From Akebia trifoliata (taxonomy: Eukaryota; Streptophyta; Magnoliopsida; Ranunculales; Lardizabalaceae), in assembly GCA_017979445.1 (NCBI GenBank), contig JADQWC010000447.1, positions 1-64,000 of the forward strand: 64,000 nucleotides of DNA, in the 5' to 3' direction. Below the pieces are notes generated by a model, which was given only the letters and a program-made list of their open reading frames with translations, made no database searches and was not told where the DNA came from. The position numbers and the translations under genes are program-made. Within the stretch, counting starts at the first letter, position 1. Every line of letters starts with the position of its first letter. Of the stretch, positions 57,051-64,000 are shown piece by piece.

Positions 57051-57850
57051 TTCCCTTCAAAATATTATACAATCAAAGAGACGGCTCAAGCGTAAGGCCA
57101 CTTAGGCAATTGCCTAAGGCCTCACGAAAACATTGGAAACCAAAATTATTTTTATAAAATCCTATCAAGTTTCAAAGTGTAAATGTATATATAACAAACC
57201 CTTAGAAACTTGTAAGATGAAAATTTCTTCCACTTTTTTTAATTAAACTCTTAGTCTGTTACATTATGGAATTGAGAGATTTTTTATTTATTTAAAAAAA
57301 CAAATAAGATCTTCTAATATCTAGGAAATGTTAATTTCCAAAAAAGAGCAAATTCTTAAATGTTATCCCCTCCAAAATTAAAAGATAAAACAAAAAAATT
57401 AACAGCTTAAATCTAACAATTTTTTTAATTCCAACGTGTGAAAAAAACAAAACAAAACATAGAAATCAATAAATAGTACACAATCCTTTTCACGTTGGAA
57501 TTATGAGGCTTTTTAATAATAATGAGAAATTATAATAATAATAAAAATCTAATTAAAATAATATTTCTCAAAAAGACAGTATTTTTTTTTAAATTACAAA
57601 GATGAACCTAAAACACCATTTGAAGTGGCGTTTTCCAAGAATTACAAAATTATCCCCAAAAAAGTCACTTTAAGTGACGTTTTTTGTCTATATCTCTTCA
57701 TCGTCCTTTCCATTCCCCTCCTCTTCTTTTGAATTAGAAGGTAATCTCTTCCTCATCGAATTTAGATCAAGATCAACGTCTTGATCTAATATAGATTTGT
57801 CCACAATGACTGCAAAGTAATGGTCGCACATCTTGAACGTTGGTCTTCCT

Positions 57851-58090
57851 CATGGGTGGATTTAGAGTGGGGGCAATGGGGGCACTTGCCCCCATAAGAA
57901 TTTTCAAACCATCTTTGGAGTAATGAACTATTGCTCTTTCAATTTGTTTTACACTCTTAGTTGTCCCCACAAAATAGTTTTCATTGTTATGTTACCCCCA
58001 CACAAAAAAATTACAATCTTCATTGCCCTCACAAAAAAACTTCCACCCTTACATTGTCCCCACATGAGTTAAATCCTGGCTCCGCCACTG
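57851..58090. mobile_element. AGGGCGGA-type element, 240 bp
   Basis: Ends CATGGGTGGATTTAGAG and GGCTCCGCCACTG are inverted. The interior is the reverse orientation of 35507-35778 (GGGGGCACTTGCCCCCA, CACATGAGTTAAATCC). Flanks GTCTTCCTC and ATCTTCCTT are an imperfect 9-bp target-site duplication. Confidence 0.75.
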
Positions 58091-59679
58091 ATCTTCCTTC
58101 TATTAACCTTTGAATGATCAAGTTAATGTCGAGTCATTGACGTAGAATTTGTTCTTCTCACTACGAAGGATTTTTTAACTTATGTGGAATTGGAATAGCT
58201 TCCATAGAAATCACATAACATTGTTTATACCTTTTAATAGTGAATTTGTAAAAACAAAATTAATATTTATCCAATCTTTTAATATCACATAATTTTACTG
58301 TACGAAATAAGTGTTTTATTTTATTTTCACACGTACAAAATCTTCGATCCATTTGAAGTATGTGTGTTCTTGATTTTGCGTGATCATAAACCTTAAATCT
58401 CATATCATTAATAGTTAAAAAGTTCACAACTAATTATTTTTTATATTTTTTTAATTTTATTTTTCATCATTTAGACTAATTGAGAATATCAAGTAAGACT
58501 CTTTAATATACGTCTATTATGTAATTAAATTATTTTATACTTAATATACCTTATAATAATCCAGATATTAGTTTTATACATAATTTCTTAATTCATTAAT
58601 CAAAATTTTCATTTGCATTTGATCTTATTATCCTAAAATGAAAAATGAGATAATGGTTTACTATCTAATAAAGTAAAACATGTGTTCAATCTTTCTCTGA
58701 TATAATCCAATTATATATTTCAGTGTTTTCTCTCTTAATTAATTTTAATTTTATTTTACAATCAATTTCAATTTATGTTTTACTCATTTTTCTAAAAATT
58801 TACAAAATAAATCTGATTTATAAATTTTTTTTAATTATTTTTTGAAAATGTTGAATACAAAAATATGACATGATGAAGAAAAATATTTATTAATTGTTAA
58901 TATTAGTCATTTTTATTTATTTAAAATAAATGAAACTTTGTCAAAATCATAAGGTCTAAGTGACATTTCAAACCAATTTAAAAATCATACCTAAGTATCT
59001 TTATTTTTTTGTTCCAACTATTGAATATATAAGTGAAATAATACAATAAGTTAGGTTGTGAGCAATTGCAACAAGCATTATGCATTGATACTTATCTGTT
59101 AAGAATATATCATCTAATCCTACAATAAGTAAATATTCATTTTTAAAATCATATATACATATTTTAAAGAAAATAAGAACACATTAAAAATGAGTATTTT
59201 GACAATTTTAATAAAACAAAAACTTTTCAGATTTGTTTGTAGAATATTTATATATGCATCAACTTCACAATCATGTATTTCAACATTGATGTTTTCTTGT
59301 TTTTCAAGCTTTCATATATGTGATAGATACTGTATTAATATTTCATGTCAACAATTATGGATTGAGGAAAATAAAATTAGCTATTCCTTAAGCGAGTTAA
59401 AATGTAGTCTTTTATCTAGCTACTACTAGCTTGAGGATAAAGTCATGAGTCCATTTTATTAATATATGTATGAGTCGTGCAAAAATTATCTACGACAAAT
59501 AAATTATTGTTTGCAATTTTTTTAGCATATATATGTCATTCACGTTTTGGAATATCATATTTAGTTATAACTTTTTTACTTATTATTAATATCACATTTT
59601 ATAGAAAAATTATTTATAATGACAAAAGAAATTATTTTTTCTCTTAATTTAATTATGTTATTGAAATTTTAACCAACAT

Positions 59680-60180
59680 AAATATTGGATATATTTTCAT
59701 CATTACGAGATGACGAACTTAATTTATCAACAAATCCATCATCCTCACTATCTAAATCATTTTGTGGTATAACATTAAGTTTAGTTGAACCGTACGCAAC
59801 ATTATTGTCAGTATCTGTATTTAAATATTAACTTGATGAGTTAGGTCCACATTGACCATAATTTGATTGATCTATTTCAATATTTTCATCTTGTATCACA
59901 AAAATAATTATACTTTCTTAATTTTGATTACTATCTAATATATATTCTCAAGTTCCTTGGTAAAAAATATCAATTAAAAATTTCTCATTATCTAATTTTA
60001 TAATTGACCTTATTGAAACTTATAGTCAAATATTATAAATCAAACAAATGAGGGCTTGTAACTGTAAATATGTAATTTGTGATGAAGTTGATAAAAGTCA
60101 TGTATTTCCATCAATATACGTGACATCTTCAACATAATTTTCATATCGATAAATAATTACTTTAGAAGATATGTTTGATT
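59680..60180 (-). mobile_element. Possible Mutator-like transposase N-terminal remnant
   Basis: The minus strand yields YENYVEDVTYIDG and QITYLQLQA words near 60170-60060, and an acidic DLDSEDDGFVDKLSS word near 59760-59720. These resemble the N terminus and acidic linker of plant MULE transposases. Stops interrupt all frames and the catalytic part was not found. It is suggestive only. Confidence 0.3.
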
Positions 60181-60270
60181 CAATTTAATTTATGAAAATA
60201 TAGGGTGAGCAAATAATGAGAGAGTAATAACAATTAGAGAGATGAAAAATCGATGAGGAATTATATACAG

Positions 60271-60328
<58 letters not shown>

Positions 60329-60329
60329 A

Positions 60330-60632
60330 AATGTTTGGCAAAACATTTTTCAAAACATGGGTTAGAAGTTTTGGAATGTGCTGATTTTTGGTGAGGATGA
60401 TTTCTACGGTGAGAAAATTATCATCACCAAAAATCAGTCCATTCCAAAACTTCTAACCCCATCAAAAATGGTTTACAAAAAATGGACGGTCCACGATTTT
60501 TCAACTTGTAAACATGGGGCTAGAAGTTTTGGAATGGGCTGATTTTTGGTGAGGATGATCTCCTCACCGTAGAGATCATCCTCACCAAAAATCAGCCAAT
60601 TCCAAAACTTCTAACTCATGTAGGATAAAAAT
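60330..60632. repeat. Foldback family, member 7
   Basis: Double hairpin with GATTTTTGGTGAGGATGATT and GATTTTTGGTGAGGATGATC cores, and the spacer AAATGGACGGTCCACGATTT. The left side abuts a TA array. The right end (TAGGATAAAAATGGTTGGC) is joined head-on to member 8. Confidence 0.78.
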
Positions 60633-60961
60633 GGTTGGCTCAGCACCAAATATTTTGGCCAACATTTTAGCCAACCATTTTTATCCTACATGGGTTAGAA
60701 GTTTTGGAATGGGCTGATTTTTGGTGAGGATGATCTTTACAGTGAGGAGATCATCCTCACCAAAAATCAGCCCATTCCAAAACTTCTAGCCCCATGTTTA
60801 CAAGTTGAAAAATTGTGGACCATCCATTTTTTGTAAACCATTTTTTATGGGGTTAGAAGTTTTGGAATGGGCTGATTTTTTATGATGATGATATCGTCAC
60901 CAAAAATCAGCCCATTCCAAAACTTTTAACCCGTGTTTCAAAAAATGTTTGTTGCTGAACA
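60633..60961. repeat. Foldback family, member 8
   Basis: Starts TCAGCACCAAATATTTTGG and ends TTTGTTGCTGAAC. It has two hairpins and the spacer AAATTGTGGACCATCCATTT. It is adjacent to member 7 and followed by a TA array. Confidence 0.78.
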
Positions 60962-60966
60962 TTTTC

Positions 60967-61042
<76 letters not shown>

Positions 61043-61043
61043 A
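60967..61043. repeat. TA then GA microsatellite
   Basis: About 29 TA units with one phase break, then GAGAGAGAGAGAGAGAGA. It separates foldback members 8 and 9. Confidence 0.85.
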
Positions 61044-61049
61044 AGACAT

Positions 61050-61405
61050 AAGTGAAAACATATGTAAAATAATGGTTTTTTAAAATATGGGTTAGAAGTT
61101 TCAGATTGAGCTGATTTTTTGTGCAGATGATCTCTATGATGAGAAGATCGTCCTTACAAAAAATTAGCCCAGTTTGAACCTTCTAACCCCATCAAAAGTG
61201 ATTTAGAATGTGGACCATTGATTTTTTACCAATAATTAGTAATCACTTTTGATGGATTTCGAAGTTTCATATTAGGTTGATTTTTTGTGAGGATTATCTT
61301 CTCATCACAGAGATCATCCTCATAAAAAATCAAATCCAAAACTTCTAACCCATATTTTGAAAGAACCATTGTTTTTATATATGTTTTTACTAATGTCCCA
61401 TGAAC
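61050..61405. repeat. Foldback family, member 9
   Basis: Two hairpins with GAGCTGATTTTTTGTGCAGA and GGTTGATTTTTTGTGAGGAT cores. The ends ACATATGTAAAATAATGG and CCATTGTTTTTATATATGTT are shared in type with member 6. A TA array of about 33 units starts right after it (61414-61480). Confidence 0.7.
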
Positions 61406-61411
61406 CACTCC

Positions 61412-61485
<74 letters not shown>

Positions 61486-63349
61486 CACAATAACTACAAC
61501 GGTTATAAATATAAGAAAATTTCACATTTCAAAAAAGAGGGAACCAATGGATAAAAGCAATATATATATATATATATAAAGCCACTTTGAGTGGTATTTT
61601 ATGTTCATATACATAATATAAATAATAATTTTATATATTTGAGTGGTATTTTATGTTCGTATAAAAATAATAATTCAAATCCACCAATTTTTTTTAAATA
61701 CTTCCAACTTGTGAAACTCACAAACAAGAATTGAATAAATTGTACACATAGTAAAAAAGTGAAGATTCCTCAAATAATAGTAATAACAAACCCTTGAAAG
61801 TTCCAACGATTTAAATTTCTTCCAATTTTTTAAAAATTAAATTCTCTAATCTTTTACACTATTATTACACAGTGGAATTGGGAGGTTTAAAAAAAATTAA
61901 AAAAATCATTGATAAAATCTACATATACCTAAAAAGTGTTAGTTTCCAAAACAAAAAAATTCTTTAAGCTTATCCCCTCCTAAACGATAAAACTAACTAG
62001 CTAAGATTGAAAAATAAAATCGATAAAAAAAGAATAAAAACTCAAAAAATATAAAAATAAAACAACTCAAAACAAGAAATAAGAAATAAGAGAAAGAGTA
62101 AATGAAAAAAACAAAAAAACACGACTAGATTATTAAAAGCTTGGCTTATATAGAAAAAATAAATAAATGTAAGAAAATTATACATCTCTTTAAATGTATA
62201 ATCAATCATTGAAAACTTGTTTAAAATATTATTATAAGTGTAATATATACATAGAGGAATTTTCAGTCAAGAAAACCATCTTTACAAAATATTAATACAT
62301 AGAATCCATTATATACTTGTAAGTTGATTTGAATTTGTGGAATTTGAATTCAACTTTGTAATGACATCTAAATTTAATACTTTTTACTATTCAAAATATT
62401 TGTCATTCAAAATCTGTATTATTCTCTAATCTATCTATGATCTCGTTGTCTAACGTCATTAAAGCCTAAAAAAGCAGAATCTGGTACTTTCGTCATACTA
62501 ATTAGAGAGATGTTTTGCTCAAACTATTTTCCATCACTTTGATTATATTCTTTATGTATTGTGTTTTCTGTCATTATTCTTAAATTTTTAGGGAAATAAA
62601 GATGATGTTGATTCTATATATTTATTTTCTTAAAATTTTTAGAGATTTTACAAATCTTGAGAAATATATTTTTTTTCACCCAAAAATATATATTTAATAT
62701 TCTCCACAAAATTATTACATAATACTAAATACCTAGGATTTTGAACTCCTTTGAAAACAAATTCCCTAAAATCATGCATACCCAACTGGTTATATGGATT
62801 GCAAATGAATGAAAGGGAATATAAATTTTCTTGAAAATAAAATATTCAAGCTTACATTTGAGATTTTTGTTTCAGAAGGTTAAAAATCATTTTTCCTTTC
62901 ATTGTTCATGTGCAATCATACAGTCCCCTCATGTATGTATGATATCATAGGGGATTTATTTTCAAAGGGAGTACAAAATCCTAAGTCTTTAATAGTATAC
63001 TTTTGAGAATTTTCTTTAGAACATTGATTTTCTGGTCAAAGCATCTCATCTCTCTGGATAGAAAAATGTTTTCCCTCCACACTCTTGGGATAATAGTTGT
63101 CACCAAACCTAATGGGTATTGTCAGGATTACTCTCACCCACATAACTAAATTTGACTCCCTTTTTGATAATTTGAGTGCAATCAAACACTAAAATTCAAT
63201 TTTTTTGTTGTTGATATTGTTAGTAAATCCTTGTTGATCTAATCTAAAAAATACATAAAATAAATGGTAAATTACCATTTCATGAGTTGAGTATGATGAA
63301 ATTCCGATTATGTATCATTGCACATTTTAATTCTAAAAAAAAATGAAAA

Positions 63350-63525
63350 GTGAGATCGTAGATTTTTCAAAGTGACAATCTTGCTGGTTTAAAGTAGTAA
63401 GATCGCTGCAAACTTACGAGATCATCACTTTTATACCAGTAGGATTGTCTCTTTGGAAAAAAAAAATAATAATAACAATCTCACTAATTTAGATCAACGA
63501 GATCATCACTTTGAAAAACTTAAGA
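63350..63525. repeat. Imperfect palindrome
   Basis: The left arm GTGAGATCGTAGATTTTTCA with AAGTGACAATCTTGCTGG is mirrored by the right arm (CAACGAGATCATCACTTTGA, then AAAAACTTAAGATCTCA). A copy of the same word (TACGAGATCATCACTTTTAT) lies in the middle. It is probably a small MITE. Confidence 0.5.
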
Positions 63526-63699
63526 TCTCAAATTCATGTTTTGGGAATTAAAATGAACAGTTGGCCAGAATGGAAATTTCATCAAAAGTTGCTCATGTTT
63601 TTGGGAAATTTCTCAAAAAAAAAAAAAAAAGTGATTTCCAACCATTGAGTACCAAAAACTTCCTACAATGCAATGCCGACATATATTTTTTTTTAATTT

Positions 63700-63900
63700 A
63701 TTTTTCTTCTGAATATGAGTTTTTCCATGAAATCTAGAAGATTGTGGTTTTGGATTGCCAATTTTATAATCCATGTGGGCCCAACAACCCTCAGTATTTC
63801 ATAAAATAAGGTTTATTCAATAACGAACTTGATAAAGTAAGGGAGGTTTTTTTTAAAATAAAATTGCAATTAATACATAGGTCTTCCTGATAAATCTCTC
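63700..63900. repeat. Inverted partial copy of the intron 3 element at 44030
   Basis: CCATGTGGGCCCAACAAC, GAACTTGATAAAGTAAGG and AAAATAAAATTGCAATTAAT correspond, in reverse complement, to 44040-44190. The copies are about 19.6 kb apart and inverted. Confidence 0.6.
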
Positions 63901-64000
63901 TTATAAATTGGGTTTACAACCATTTTCTTAAATACTTAAAATATATAGCTTGTAGTAATTTCATTATATATGTCAAAAACTCTTAACTTATAAAGAAAAA

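Larger units (their letters stand above)
55125..64000. other. Intergenic region upstream of the 586-aa gene
   Basis: No gene recognised. 55125-55380 should hold its promoter; no clear TATA box was found. Beyond this are AT-rich sequence, foldback members 6-9, TA arrays (60275-60325, 60967-61026, 61414-61480) and an AGGGCGGA-type element. About 57110-57420 and 61780-61990 share AT-rich words (AAATTTCTTCCA, CTTATCCCCTCC), suggesting a diverged dispersed repeat. Confidence 0.55.

Overview
This is nuclear DNA of a flowering plant. It is AT-rich, its genes carry many GT-AG introns, and it holds MITEs, LINE, SINE and Ty1/copia remnants and long TA microsatellites. There is nothing prokaryotic in it. 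All recognisable genes lie on the minus strand. I rebuilt exons by translating the sequence and matching splice signals and reading phase; no alignment or database search was possible.

From left to right: (1) 2.4-5.4 kb holds the first four exons of a DRP1-type dynamin-related GTPase; the rest of the gene is not in the 2.4 kb to its left. (2) 5.4-13.2 kb is intergenic and full of inverted-repeat elements. (3) 13.2-20.8 kb is a complete nine-exon UDP-glucose 4-epimerase gene (348 aa) with a TATA box just upstream. (4) 20.5-28.0 kb and 35.3-43.4 kb are two direct copies of one segment (A and B). Copy A contains the real first exon and promoter of the epimerase plus a broken, partial copy of the next gene. 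Copy B contains a broken copy of the epimerase first exon plus the intact 3' half of the next gene. (5) Between the copies (28.0-35.3 kb) lie an unidentified two-exon fragment, a cysteinyl-tRNA synthetase pseudogene and an intact single-exon type I MADS-box gene. (6) 38.5-55.1 kb is one large twelve-exon gene for a predicted organelle-targeted protein of 586 aa. It joins two PPR-like helical repeats, a four-cysteine zinc-ribbon-like motif, two hydrophobic segments and a C-terminal coiled coil. Its second intron is about 8.8 kb and is filled with two copia remnants in opposite orientation. (7) 55.1-64 kb is intergenic, with foldback elements and TA arrays.

The genes do not form a pathway: membrane-remodelling GTPase, nucleotide-sugar epimerase, reproductive-type transcription factor and an organelle protein of unknown role. 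What links the region is its structural history. A segmental duplication has reciprocally incomplete ends. One breakpoint falls in a tandem repeat inside epimerase intron 1. A foldback element family with two consecutive hairpins occurs at least nine times in 64 kb. I found no CRISPR, operon or novel defence-like system. The most interesting items are the 586-aa protein, the duplication architecture and the double-hairpin family.
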